A stretch of DNA of 64,000 bases from Halarsenatibacter silvermanii. Its GTDB lineage: Bacteria > Bacillota > Halanaerobiia > Halanaerobiales > Halarsenatibacteraceae. The translations under genes were made by a program, and so were the position numbers. Under the pieces are notes generated by a model, which saw nothing but the letters and a program-made list of their open reading frames with translations, searched no databases and was not told where the DNA came from. Positions 46,010 to 56,515 of this stretch are shown here, in pieces (position 1 is the stretch's first letter; every line of letters begins with the position of its first letter). The DNA is taken from NCBI RefSeq assembly GCF_900103135.1, contig NZ_FNGO01000003.1, forward strand, positions 118,903-182,902, written 5' to 3'.

Positions 46010-46271
46010 GATAAAATTCTGCTTAAATCTAATTTGCTTAAATACAGGATAAAAATTAAATTTGGGTGCTAACAGCAGCTTTTGCTGGTCCACTCTAATT
46101 TATTGACCAATATTTAAAAATTTTTGCTATCTAAGTTTGGATCCAGCAGATATTCCTTCCGGGGATTATCAGCACATCCATACTGGCTAAATTGCTACAG
46201 ATGAGGTTGGAGTTTCAGAATATTATTTTTTCTCTGTCACTCATAATTAAATACCTCCTGAATTATTTTCC
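46010..46271. other. Gene-free stretch left of MITE copy 3
   Basis: No convincing gene is present. On the minus strand CAGGAGG (46252-46258) is followed by an ATG and only nine codons before a stop, perhaps a decayed gene start. A small hairpin, CAGCAGCTTTTGCTG, lies at about 46073-46087. Confidence 0.4.
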
Positions 46272-46593
46272 GGACCTTCTTGTCTTTAGTTTGTTAATAG
46301 GTGTGTCAAAAACCTCATTTAGTTGTACTGGAAGATATTAAGCTTCGTTCACAATGAAATTTTTCCCTGCTTAATTTTAGTTTTCGGCCAAAAAATTGCG
46401 CTCCCTTCGCAAAAGCTTGTCCCTGAGCACACGCTCAGCCCGGCACCTCCTGAGCCGGGGACACTGTTTTTTGGCCAGGGACTTAACCTGAATTTCGAAA
46501 AATTTCGAGTATCACTTCGCTTTATATCTTCCAGCCATTATTATCATAATAGTGATCTTATACGATATCTATCAACTGATAACAAGAAGATCC
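46272..46593. mobile_element. MITE copy 3 with ISL3-like ends and 8-bp target duplication
   Basis: This 322-bp element begins GGACCTTCTTGTCTTTAGTT and ends with the near-reverse complement (AACTGATAACAAGAAGATCC). It is flanked by a perfect direct repeat, TATTTTCC, at 46264-46271 and 46594-46601. It has no transposase. A core at 46396-46459 is nearly the same as 6915-6978 in copy 1. Here the core is bracketed by a 10-bp inverted repeat, GGCCAAAAAA (46386-46395) and TTTTTTGGCC (46467-46476), so it could form a large hairpin. Confidence 0.85.
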
Positions 46594-46673
46594 TATTTTC
46601 CTCACACATACCTCTGAGGGGTTTAATCTGATCAAGATTATATGTTATCCAGTGTTATTTGTCAACTATGCTA

Positions 46674-46703
46674 AGAAAAAAGAGCCGGCGGATGAGCCGG
46701 CTT
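46674..46703 (-). terminator. Terminator after the TPR gene
   Basis: On the minus strand AGCCGGC pairs with GCCGGCT across a TCATCC loop, followed by CTTTTTTC. It lies about 40 bp beyond the stop at 46744. Confidence 0.88.
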
Positions 46704-46743
46704 ATTGCTTGTGGTTAATTTTTTGATTGGCTGCAGAATTTTT

Positions 46744-47478
46744 TTATTGTACGTTTTCCAGGTTTGTTCTGGCTCCCTGATGATCAGGATCAATTTCCAG
46801 AGCTCTTTCAAAATTTTCGATGGCATTTCCCACCTCATTTTGCATTAAATAACTGAACCCCAGATTATTATAAATATAGGCTTCATTGGGATCCTGAGCA
46901 GCAGCCTCTTCCAGATGTTCGATCGCCCGCTCATAATCCTCGCCACGAATCAAAGCCAGCCCTATGTTATTCTGCAGATAGGGATTTTTTGCATTGATAT
47001 CTATTGCCAGTTCAAAATTTCTTATAGCTCTCTCCAGGTCCTCCTCCGCCATGGCCAGAAGACCTCTGACATTATAAAATTGTTCATCATAATCCCGCAG
47101 ATTGGAGGGAACATCCATCAAGACTCTTCGCGCTTTTTCAATACGGCCGTCATTATAAAGCGCCCTGGCATAATTAACGAGTGTTGTGTAATCTTCCTGC
47201 CTTTCGCCGACGGCAGCTTCCATATGTTCTACTGCATTTTCATATGCCCCCATACGAAGATAAGTCATACCCAGGAAAAAGTTAGCCTCCCAGACATATC
47301 CCGGGGTGTCATCAATCTCAAGCCATAAGTTCTCGGCTTCCTCATAATCTTCCTGATAGTAGGCTTCTCTGGCCTGATTGGCCGTATCCTGTTGAGCAGC
47401 CGCTGCTGTGGAAATAAGAACCAGAGCCAGAAACACTGCAGCAGAATAAATACTAAAAGTTTTTAAGAATTTCAACAC
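46744..47478 (-). CDS. Exported tetratricopeptide-repeat protein
   Basis: This 244-residue protein has a signal peptide (TFSIYSAAVFLALVLISTAAA) and about six TPR units of 34 residues, the clearest being NPYLQNNIGLALIRGEDYER and EAYIYNNLGFSYLMQNEVGN. TPR arrays bind partner proteins, and here the array would be outside the membrane or anchored to it. The start is GTG behind AAGGAGG. No partner is indicated by the neighbouring genes. Confidence 0.88.
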   Translation of the reverse strand: MLKFLKTFSIYSAAVFLALVLISTAAAAQQDTANQAREAYYQEDYEEAENLWLEIDDTPGYVWEANFFLGMTYLRMGAYENAVEHMEAAVGERQEDYTTLVNYARALYNDGRIEKARRVLMDVPSNLRDYDEQFYNVRGLLAMAEEDLERAIRNFELAIDINAKNPYLQNNIGLALIRGEDYERAIEHLEEAAAQDPNEAYIYNNLGFSYLMQNEVGNAIENFERALEIDPDHQGARTNLENVQ

Positions 47479-47528
47479 AATTTAAGCCTCCTTTTTTGAA
47501 TCTTTTGCTAATATATATACTTTGCCGA

Positions 47529-47909
47529 TCAACCCCCAAGATTTTTTCCTCTGAGCCTGTTGACAATATTATTAACAAAATCGGAATGACGGCTAGAAAG
47601 ATAATCGATAATAATTCCATAAACCCCTCCGACCAGAAAAGTGATATGATCTTCCAGACCGGAAGTAAGATAAAATGCCAGCGATACTATCAACCCAAGC
47701 AAAGCTCCCCTAACCAAAGCCACTCTGCGCTTTCGGCTGGTAGCCATACCTATTACAACTCCCATCAAAAACCGATTATACCATAAAGCCAGAAAATGAA
47801 GAGAGTTACCTAAAAAACCAAAGCGAAAGCCAGCCCCCAGTATGCAGATCAATCCTAAAAGCGCTCCCAGTATAACTGATATTTTCATCCGCAGGGAAAT
47901 AAATTTCAT
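47529..47909 (-). CDS. Small integral membrane protein, unknown function
   Basis: This is a 126-residue protein with about four hydrophobic helices (ISVILGALLGLICILGAGF, YNRFLMGVVIGMATS, RGALLGLIVSLAFYL, ITFLVGGVYGIIIDYL) and a basic C-terminal tail. GAGGTGAT precedes the ATG. I do not recognise a named family. Confidence 0.7.
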   Translation of the reverse strand: MKFISLRMKISVILGALLGLICILGAGFRFGFLGNSLHFLALWYNRFLMGVVIGMATSRKRRVALVRGALLGLIVSLAFYLTSGLEDHITFLVGGVYGIIIDYLSSRHSDFVNNIVNRLRGKNLGG

Positions 47910-47972
47910 CTATAATCACCTCGAAGGGCAAAATGAACTCTCTCTTTATTATAACCAGTAAAAAAGATGACC

Positions 47973-48752
47973 TCAAATATAACTTCGATCTCTTCTAAAG
48001 TTTATTAAGATAACTATTAACAGTATAAATACAGCGGCCAGAGACCCGGCAGCAGACAGATTCATACCGCCCACTTCCTGCCAGCGAGCAACAAAAATAC
48101 CCAGCAAAGCCCAGACAATCACCAGGCCATAAACACTATCATTATGTTTAACTATAATATAAATGCCCGCAGCTGCAGCAGCGGTAAGCAGCAGGAAAAA
48201 CCAGGTATATGAATCAACTCCTTTCCATTCCCGTGCCACTGAGAGAACCCTTAAATTAGCCAGAGCAGCCACTGAAATCCAGCCAAAATAAATCCTGAAG
48301 GGAAAAAGATAAAATCCGGGACGCATAATTGATTTTTTCAAACGCAGATAAATAGACCTGATCACCATAAGCAGTGTCAGAATTAACACAAAAGATAATA
48401 AAATAAAATCATAATGCCAGGCAAATATCCAGAAAGAGTTGAAAACACAGGATAAAATAAATAGAGTTCCCGTTCGTTTTACTACCCGAGCAGCTTTGCC
48501 CCGGTCGGTGATAACACCATTAATTATCAGGATCAAAAACAGCGCCAGCATAAAATATATAAAGATCCAGATGCTGAATGTGTACCCGGCCGGTGTAAAG
48601 AGATTGCTGTATTTCTCGGAAATCTCTCCGGTCGTAACCCGGATAGGCAGGTAATTGGCCAAAAAATTCACCGTTACCATAATAATATAAGCCAGAACCG
48701 ATAAAAAAGTCAGGCGCCGCACCCTGGACCTGTCCCGTCTTAAATTCCTCAT
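47973..48752 (-). CDS. TspO/MBR-related membrane protein
   Basis: The 259-residue protein has about eight helices. The segments NLFTPAGYTFSIWIFIYFML and NSFWIFAWHYDFILLS resemble those of tryptophan-rich sensory (TspO/MBR) proteins found in other Firmicutes, although it is longer than classic five-helix TspO. Some members bind tetrapyrroles. No heme or cobalamin genes are near, so the role is open. A GAGGG site lies upstream of the ATG. Confidence 0.7.
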   Translation of the reverse strand: MRNLRRDRSRVRRLTFLSVLAYIIMVTVNFLANYLPIRVTTGEISEKYSNLFTPAGYTFSIWIFIYFMLALFLILIINGVITDRGKAARVVKRTGTLFILSCVFNSFWIFAWHYDFILLSFVLILTLLMVIRSIYLRLKKSIMRPGFYLFPFRIYFGWISVAALANLRVLSVAREWKGVDSYTWFFLLLTAAAAAGIYIIVKHNDSVYGLVIVWALLGIFVARWQEVGGMNLSAAGSLAAVFILLIVILINFRRDRSYI

Positions 48753-48984
48753 CTAAAACCCTCACTTTTGGCCGGGATTTTTACTTATTTGGCTGCCGGT
48801 ATTCTATTTATTAAATTCTGAATTAATACAAAAATTCCTTCTCTAAAAACAAAATCTGCAGAGCAGCCGGTAGGTGACAAACTTTGAAGATACCTGTTTC
48901 ACACCTGAATGTCCGGCTGACTCTCCAGATCTCTGGGCAATTTAACTTCTATCTTTATCTTTATTCGATATTTATTTTTCCGCC

Positions 48985-51900
48985 TTAAGCTTCCTCTATG
49001 ATGACCAGAAGCTGTTTATTCTGAACATCTTCGCCTTCTGAGACCAGAACATTTTTTATCTCGCCTGATACCGGAGCCGAAACATCGGTCTCCATCTTCA
49101 TTGCCTCCAGCAGCATAAGAGTATCTCCCTCTTCGACTTCATCTCCTGCTGTTATTTTAATATCTCCTGCAGTGCCGGGCATGCTGGCCCCAACTTCACC
49201 GGGTTCATCATCAGCAGCAAACCTGATCTCCTGAACACCAGCCTGAATCGATTCAGATCTGTTTCTATCTTCAACAATAACCTCGCGTCGCTGGCCGTTG
49301 ACCTCAAAGGTAAGACTTTTATCGCCGGATTCAGTCGGTCGGCTGCCTATATATTTAACGATCATGCTGCGGCCCTCTTCCAGCTCAATCTCGGTTATTT
49401 CTCCTTCTTCCAGACCGTAGAAAAATACATCGCTGGGCAGGCAGCTCAGATTGCCGTATTTTTGAATCTGTTCCAGATATTGATCGAATACCTGAGGGTA
49501 AATGGCAGAACTGATAAGATCTTTTTCATCCGGCTTCCCTTCCATTTTTTCCTCCAGCTCTTCTCTTTTTTTATCCCAGTCTTCGGGCGTGAGCTTGGCG
49601 CCAGGTCTTCCTTCGATAGGCTTTTTGTCTTTCAATATAACTTCCTGCAGCTTCTCGGGAAAACCTCCTTCTGGCTGTCCCATCAAACCTCTCATGTAAT
49701 CGACCACTGTTTCGGGGAATGACAGCTCTTCACCTTTTTCGAGAATATCCTCGCTGGAAAGATCGTTCTGCATCATGAATATAGCCATATCCGAAACAGC
49801 CTTGGAGGTGGGGGTAACCTTTATTATATCACCAAAGAGGAAATTAACCTCCCTGTATTTTTCTTTAAATTCTTTGAATCTGTGACCCATTCCCATGCTC
49901 TCTATCTGCGGTTTGAGATTGGAATACTGACCTCCTGGAATCTCATAGCGGTATATCTCAGCGGCTCCCGATTTGAGATCGGACTCAAAATCCTGGTATA
50001 TTGGTCTGACGGACTGCCAGTAATCCGAAATCCCCTGCAGGTCGTGATAATCCATTTTGGGCTCTCTATCAGTGTGTTCTAATGCTGCGACCAGAGAGTT
50101 CAGGGCGGGCTGAGAAGTCAGACCGGCCATGCTGTTAAAAGCGCAGTCTACAATATCCACGCCGGCCTCGCTTGCCTGCAGCAGGGCGGCCAGTCCGTTG
50201 CCACTGGTATCATGAGTATGCAGATGTATGGGCACATCCACTTCCGACTTGAGAGCTGAAATCAATTTTCTGGAAGCATAGGGTTTGAGCAACCCGGACA
50301 TATCTTTGATACAGATTATATCGGTGCCCATCTCTTCCAGCTGACGTGCTTTGCGCAGATAATATTCCAGATCGAATTTATCTCGTTCCGGGTCGAGAAT
50401 ATCTCCGGTGTAACATATAGTGCATTCAGCCAGGCAGTCCTGATTTTTAACCTCATCAAGAGCCACCTCTATACCAGGCCACCAGTTGAGGGCATCAAAT
50501 ATCCGGAAAAGATCGATGCCGGACTCAGCCGCCTGGGCTACAAATCTCCTGATCACATTGTCGGGATAATTGCTGTAACCCACCGCGTTCGATCCTCTGA
50601 GCAGCATCTGAAAGAGGATATTAGGGATTTTTTCGCGCAGTTTCTCCATTCTCTCCCAGGGTGACTCGTGCAAAAATCTATAAGCTACATCGAAAGTAGC
50701 CCCTCCCCACATCTCCAGGGAGAAAAGATCTGAGCCTATATCGGCTGTAGCTTCGGCTATTTCCATCATATCTGTAGTTCTCATACGGGTGGCTAAAAGA
50801 GACTGATGAGCATCGCGATATGTTGTATCCGTTATAAGAAGGCGGTCAGTATCTTTAATCCAGTCACAGAATTCCTCGGTGCCCAGCTCAAGCAATTTAT
50901 CGCGAGTTCCTGAATCAGGCTCCCCATTGTGTTCAGGAATTTTGGGTTCATCAAAATTCGGTTTCTCGCCTCGCGATTTGTTAACTATAACATCTCCGAT
51001 GTAATTTAGCATTCCTCCTTTTTCATCGAAATTGTCACAATCAATTTTGAGCCAGGGATTTTTCTCCAAAAAGCCGGTAGTAGCTTTGCCGGCGGCAAAA
51101 TCATCATGATTTAGAACATTTATCAGAAAATCTCGGTTGGTAGCTACGCCGCTAATTTCCATCTCTTCCAGTGAGCGGACTCCCTTTTGAATAGCAGCCT
51201 CGAAACTCCGTCCCCAGGAAATAACTTTTACAATAAGACTGTCAAAATAAGGGGTTACCTCGGCTCCGGTAAAGCCATTACCTCCATCGAGTCTGATTCC
51301 GCTGCCGGAACTGGTTCTGTAAAGATCGATTCTGCCCGTATCCGGCTGAAAATCCTGCCGGGGATCTTCGGTGGTAACCCGGGCCTGAATCGAATACCCG
51401 GTTCTCTGAATCGATTCCTGGTCGGGGATGTCGATCCGGGAAGAGGAGAGCTCATACCCCTCTTCGATGCGAATTTGAGATTGAACTATGTCAACTCCGG
51501 TAACCATCTCCGTGACAGGATGTTCAACCTGTATGCGGGGGTTTACCTCGATGAAATAATAATTGCCGTCCTGCCCCACGAGAAATTCTACAGTTCCAGC
51601 GCTGGTGTAACCTCCTTCGCTGAGCATACGAACCGCATCATCGTACATTTCATCCCTCACCTGCTGGGGAACAGAAAAAGCCGGTGTATACTCTATCAGT
51701 TTTTGATGCCTTCTCTGAATAGAACAATCTCTTTCAAAAAGATGAACTACATTGCCGTGTTTGTCGGCCAGAATCTGCACCTCAACATGCCGGGGACCCG
51801 GAAGATATTTCTCCAGAAAAACATCTTCCTGACTGAAAGCCCGACCTGCTTCCTTCTGCGCCTCATTGAGGGCTTTGGTGAGTTCATCGTCATTCCTGAC

Positions 51901-52431
51901 AACTCTCATGCCTCTGCCGCCGCCTCCGGCTGCTGCCTTGATCAGAATTGGATATCCGTGCTCAGCAACAAATTCCTTGATCTCAGCCTCCTGAGATACG
52001 GGGCCATCACTGCCCGGTATTACTGGAATATCAAGGTCTTCAGCCAGAGATTTACAGGCCAGCTTATTTCCGTACTTTTCCAGCATATCAGGTTCGGGAC
52101 CTATGAAATCGATGCCCGCTTCCTGACAGTGACGGGCGAATTCCGCATTCTCAGAAAGAAACCCATAACCCGGGTGAATTGCATCCACACCCTTTTTCTG
52201 GGCGAGTTCAATTATCTCATCCTGAGCAAGGTAAGCTTTTAAAGGAGTACGATTTCTTCCTATCTCATAGGATTCATGAGCTTTAGTTCTGAAAAGAGCT
52301 GTTTTGTCGACATCATGATAAATCGCCACCGATCTTATTCCCAGTTCTCTGCAAGCCCTGAAAACCCGAATTGCTATTTCTCCTCGATTGGCCACTAAAA
52401 TTTTTTCATACTCGTTGATCTGGTTTGACAT
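48985..52431 (-). CDS. pyc: Pyruvate carboxylase
   Basis: This single-chain biotin enzyme of 1148 residues converts pyruvate plus bicarbonate to oxaloacetate. An N-terminal biotin carboxylase (KILVANRGEIAIRVFRA, AAGGGGRGMRVV, FIEVNPRIQVEHPVTEMVTG) is followed by the carboxyltransferase barrel from about residue 530 (TDTTYRDAHQSLLATRMRT). A C-terminal biotin domain carries LLEAMKMETD with the biotinylated lysine. GAAAGGGG precedes the ATG. It would supply oxaloacetate for aspartate (threonine operon) and for the citrate-synthase-like operon at 24593-29331. Confidence 0.97.
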   Translation of the reverse strand: MSNQINEYEKILVANRGEIAIRVFRACRELGIRSVAIYHDVDKTALFRTKAHESYEIGRNRTPLKAYLAQDEIIELAQKKGVDAIHPGYGFLSENAEFARHCQEAGIDFIGPEPDMLEKYGNKLACKSLAEDLDIPVIPGSDGPVSQEAEIKEFVAEHGYPILIKAAAGGGGRGMRVVRNDDELTKALNEAQKEAGRAFSQEDVFLEKYLPGPRHVEVQILADKHGNVVHLFERDCSIQRRHQKLIEYTPAFSVPQQVRDEMYDDAVRMLSEGGYTSAGTVEFLVGQDGNYYFIEVNPRIQVEHPVTEMVTGVDIVQSQIRIEEGYELSSSRIDIPDQESIQRTGYSIQARVTTEDPRQDFQPDTGRIDLYRTSSGSGIRLDGGNGFTGAEVTPYFDSLIVKVISWGRSFEAAIQKGVRSLEEMEISGVATNRDFLINVLNHDDFAAGKATTGFLEKNPWLKIDCDNFDEKGGMLNYIGDVIVNKSRGEKPNFDEPKIPEHNGEPDSGTRDKLLELGTEEFCDWIKDTDRLLITDTTYRDAHQSLLATRMRTTDMMEIAEATADIGSDLFSLEMWGGATFDVAYRFLHESPWERMEKLREKIPNILFQMLLRGSNAVGYSNYPDNVIRRFVAQAAESGIDLFRIFDALNWWPGIEVALDEVKNQDCLAECTICYTGDILDPERDKFDLEYYLRKARQLEEMGTDIICIKDMSGLLKPYASRKLISALKSEVDVPIHLHTHDTSGNGLAALLQASEAGVDIVDCAFNSMAGLTSQPALNSLVAALEHTDREPKMDYHDLQGISDYWQSVRPIYQDFESDLKSGAAEIYRYEIPGGQYSNLKPQIESMGMGHRFKEFKEKYREVNFLFGDIIKVTPTSKAVSDMAIFMMQNDLSSEDILEKGEELSFPETVVDYMRGLMGQPEGGFPEKLQEVILKDKKPIEGRPGAKLTPEDWDKKREELEEKMEGKPDEKDLISSAIYPQVFDQYLEQIQKYGNLSCLPSDVFFYGLEEGEITEIELEEGRSMIVKYIGSRPTESGDKSLTFEVNGQRREVIVEDRNRSESIQAGVQEIRFAADDEPGEVGASMPGTAGDIKITAGDEVEEGDTLMLLEAMKMETDVSAPVSGEIKNVLVSEGEDVQNKQLLVIIEEA

Positions 52432-52595
52432 ATCAGTTCCCCTTTCTATACCTTTTGTAATTATCTAAAATTTATTTATAATCTCGTCAAAAATAAAAAT
52501 TAAAATAGGCAGGAAATTTATGCAAACAAACTGTTTTAATAATTATATTATCAACTATCTCAATAATCAAGCTAAATTGAGTAAAAAAAATAAAG

Positions 52596-52637
52596 ATAAA
52601 AAAATATTCCCCGACTAATACTCATAACCGGGGAATA
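52596..52637 (-). terminator. Terminator after argH
   Basis: On the minus strand ATTCCCCG pairs with CGGGGAAT across a 15-nt loop, followed by ATTTTTTT. It separates the argGH message from pyc. Confidence 0.85.
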
Positions 52638-52683
52638 TCAGTTCTTTTTTTTCGGATTATGTTTAATGCCAGTAACTATCATA

Positions 52684-54093
<1,410 letters not shown>

Positions 54094-54181
54094 TTTTACC
54101 CAAACTCCTTCCTTTAATTCCAGCCCCAAAAGTTTACATTTATTTTATCCACAATAAATCCTGGAGTTTACAAGGAGTAAG

Positions 54182-55501
54182 TTATTGAGCCAGAGATTTG
54201 ACCGCGGCGTCCAGACCGGTGGATTCACCCTCGCTTTCAGCCCCGCCATCTTCCAGCACATCATAAGTATCATCTTTTAACTCACCGTTCTCTTCATTTT
54301 CCTGCTGTTTAACCACCTGAAGGGGCAGCGACCAAAGCTTAATAAATCCGGCTGCAGCTGAATGATCAAAATTATCTTTTTCATCGTAACTGGCAAGCCC
54401 CAGATCATATAACGATTTGGAGGATTTTCTGCCGGTCACGGTAATACTGCCTTTATGCAGTTTCATCCTCACTGTGCCGACCAGCTGAGGCTGAAAGCTG
54501 GCAAGAAAATTCTGCAAGGCCTGGCGCAGCGGAGAATGCCACAAACCATTGTATACAAGCTCCGAATATTTAGGACTGACTCTGTCCAGAAAATGACTGC
54601 TCTCACGGTCCAAAACCATCTCGGAGAGATTCTTATGGGCTTTAAGCAGTATTTCAGCCGCAGGAGCTTCATAAATTTCCCTGGATTTTATACCGACAAG
54701 CCTGTTTTCGACCATATCTACCCTGCCAACTCCATGCTTACCGCCCAGTTCATTGAGCTTTTCTACCAGCTCAACCGAAGAATATTCTTCACCGTCGATA
54801 GCAACAGGTACTCCCTCTTCAAATTTTATCTCCAGGATGCAGGGCTTTTCCGGCGCTTTTTCAGGATCGTTTGTCCACTGGTAAGCATCCGCAGGCGGTT
54901 CATTCCACGGATCTTCAAGCGGACCGCATTCAACACTTATACCCCAGAGGTTTTCGTCTATGCTGTAAGGAGATTCTTTGGTAACTTTGACCGGTATATC
55001 ATGTTTTTGGGCGTATTCCAGCTCTTCTTCTCTGGTGGTGAAACCCCAGTCTCTGAGCGGTGCAATAATTTCCAGTTCGGGAGCAAGTGCGGAAAAAGCC
55101 GTTTCAAATCTCACCTGATCATTCCCTTTGCCCGTGCAGCCATGGGCGAGTGCATCTATATCAAGTTCTTTGGCAACTTTGACCATCTCTTCAGCTATTA
55201 CAGGGCGGGCAAGAGCAGTTGCAAGCGGATATTTGTTTTCATAGCGAGCCTCTGCCTGCAGAGCTGCAAAAATCTGATTTTCTATAAACTTCTCTTTGAG
55301 ATCAGCAATTATTACTTTGCTGGCTCCGGTGTTATAAGCTTTTTGCTTGAGCTTCTCCGGTTCGATGTCGTCCTGTCCCAGGTCAGCAGTAAATGTGATG
55401 ATTTCAGCTCCGTATTTCTCCTGCAGCCATTTAATGGAGACTGAAGTGTCCAGACCACCCGAATAAGCCAGTAAAATGGATTCGATGTTTTCATTCATCA
55501 T
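54182..55501 (-). CDS. argG: Argininosuccinate synthase
   Basis: The product joins citrulline and aspartate at the cost of ATP. LAYSGGLDTSVSIKWL is the ATP pyrophosphatase loop, HGCTGKGNDQVRFE the citrulline/aspartate site, and YSIDENLWGISVECG another family block. A C-terminal acidic tail (residues ~405-439) extends past the usual end, perhaps a halophilic adaptation. GGGAGGAA precedes the ATG. It is the first gene of argGH and is controlled by a T-box leader. Confidence 0.96.
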   Translation of the reverse strand: MMNENIESILLAYSGGLDTSVSIKWLQEKYGAEIITFTADLGQDDIEPEKLKQKAYNTGASKVIIADLKEKFIENQIFAALQAEARYENKYPLATALARPVIAEEMVKVAKELDIDALAHGCTGKGNDQVRFETAFSALAPELEIIAPLRDWGFTTREEELEYAQKHDIPVKVTKESPYSIDENLWGISVECGPLEDPWNEPPADAYQWTNDPEKAPEKPCILEIKFEEGVPVAIDGEEYSSVELVEKLNELGGKHGVGRVDMVENRLVGIKSREIYEAPAAEILLKAHKNLSEMVLDRESSHFLDRVSPKYSELVYNGLWHSPLRQALQNFLASFQPQLVGTVRMKLHKGSITVTGRKSSKSLYDLGLASYDEKDNFDHSAAAGFIKLWSLPLQVVKQQENEENGELKDDTYDVLEDGGAESEGESTGLDAAVKSLAQ

Positions 55502-55709
55502 ATATTCCTCCCAATTTTTCGCGGTTTTTGATATATCACGCTAACATTCCAAACAATTTCATACCAGTAAACAGGAACTGTTAAATTTTCATTCACAAAC
55601 TCCCTGCCAGCTTATAAATTACTTTTCGTCGAGCAGGGGCAGTCCCGCCAGAAATCTGGTGGACAGCCATTTTTAATTCCTCCTTTAAAACTTATTACTT
55701 ATTAAATAT

Positions 55710-56013
55710 AAAAATCCGCCTCCTGTTTTTAGTACAACAAGAGGCGGTGTTGGTTTCGCCGCGGTGCCACTCTTTTTGAGGTCTGAAGTTAGCAATTAGA
55801 TCACTGATATTGGAAACGCTAAGTTAAAAATCAGACCTCCACTCTGACCGTTAACGCAGGCTTACGGCCTTTCCTACTCATCCCGTTCAGAAAGGCATCT
55901 CCAGGATTCGTGTTCACCCTGTCCTTCCTCCGGACTCTCACCAGCTCCGGATCGCTGTGGGAGAGGAACAGAATTACTCAGTTCCTTTCTAAGATATTTT
56001 CCTGTCTAAGGTT
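55710..56013 (-). ncRNA. T-box riboswitch leader upstream of argGH
   Basis: The minus-strand leader has the T-box AGAGTGGCACCGCGG (55759-55773) and a terminator (55716-55747: CCGCCTC pairing with GAGGCGG, then ATTTTTA). Stem I shows AGGAACTGAGTA. The specifier region reads UGAAC-ACGA. Taking the same register as the other two T-boxes gives ACG (Thr), while one base further gives CGA (Arg, 55908-55910), which fits argGH. Arg is my preferred reading. It is a second arginine T-box in the same window. Confidence 0.88.
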
Positions 56014-56019
56014 TTTTAT

Positions 56020-56048
56020 ATTATAACTCAGAAAAAACAAATTATCAA
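56020..56048 (-). promoter_or_regulatory. Promoter of argGH
   Basis: The minus-strand site is TTGATA, exactly 17 bases, TATAAT. Transcription would begin near 56013, at the start of the T-box leader. Confidence 0.8.
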
Positions 56049-56075
56049 GTGTTAATTTCAAATAAGCAAAGAAAA

Positions 56076-56342
56076 TTACTGCTCGATGGACTTTTTTTCT
56101 TGTAGGTCAATATCTTCCAGACAGTCCTGGCAAATTTTTTTTCCTTGATGAGTGGTGGTGCCGCTTATTTCTCCGCAAAAAATGCAGCCCGGCTGGTATT
56201 TCTTCAAAATTATTTCTCCGCTATCGCCTACAAAGATTTCCACAGATTCGTTCTCATTCAGATTCATTCTTTCGCGCATTTCCTTGGGGATAGAAATAGA
56301 TCCCAGAGAATTAAGCTTTCTGACAATACCTGTCCCCCCCAT
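56076..56342 (-). CDS. AbrB/SpoVT-type DNA-binding protein with C-terminal zinc ribbon
   Basis: This 88-residue regulator-like protein starts with a swapped-hairpin AbrB domain (GIVRKLNSLGSISIPKEMRERM, then EIFVGDSGEIILKKY). It ends with a small zinc-binding knuckle (CIFCG ... CQDC). The ATG at 56342 is 8 bases after GGAGG; the GTG at 56351 abuts the site. AbrB-family proteins bind DNA as dimers or tetramers and control transition-state genes. Its targets are unknown. Confidence 0.85.
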   Translation of the reverse strand: MGGTGIVRKLNSLGSISIPKEMRERMNLNENESVEIFVGDSGEIILKKYQPGCIFCGEISGTTTHQGKKICQDCLEDIDLQEKKSIEQ

Positions 56343-56464
56343 TTCCTTCACCTCCTGCCAAAATTCCTGATTGTAGTCTTATTTATAATCTAACTTACAT
56401 AGCTCATCTAATTATAACATTTACAACCAGGCCAGTCAAAAGCTTTTTCCCCCAGTTAATTAAT

Positions 56465-56502
56465 ACCCCGGAGAATATCAAAATCAATGATATCCTCCGG
56501 GA
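56465..56502 (-). terminator. Strong hairpin after the orphan tctC
   Basis: CCCGGAG-AATATC pairs with GATATC-CTCCGGG across a short loop, just past the stop at 56516. The following bases are A+T-rich but without a clean U run, so termination is probable rather than certain. Confidence 0.65.
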
Positions 56503-56515
56503 TGTAAACACTTAT

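Noticed and set aside
51187..52242. 351-codon open frame opposite pyc
   Set aside because: It is antisense to the biotin carboxylase domain of pyruvate carboxylase, whose motifs are intact.
54455..55444. 329-codon open frame opposite argG
   Set aside because: It lies fully antisense to a well-conserved argG and has no recognisable domain.
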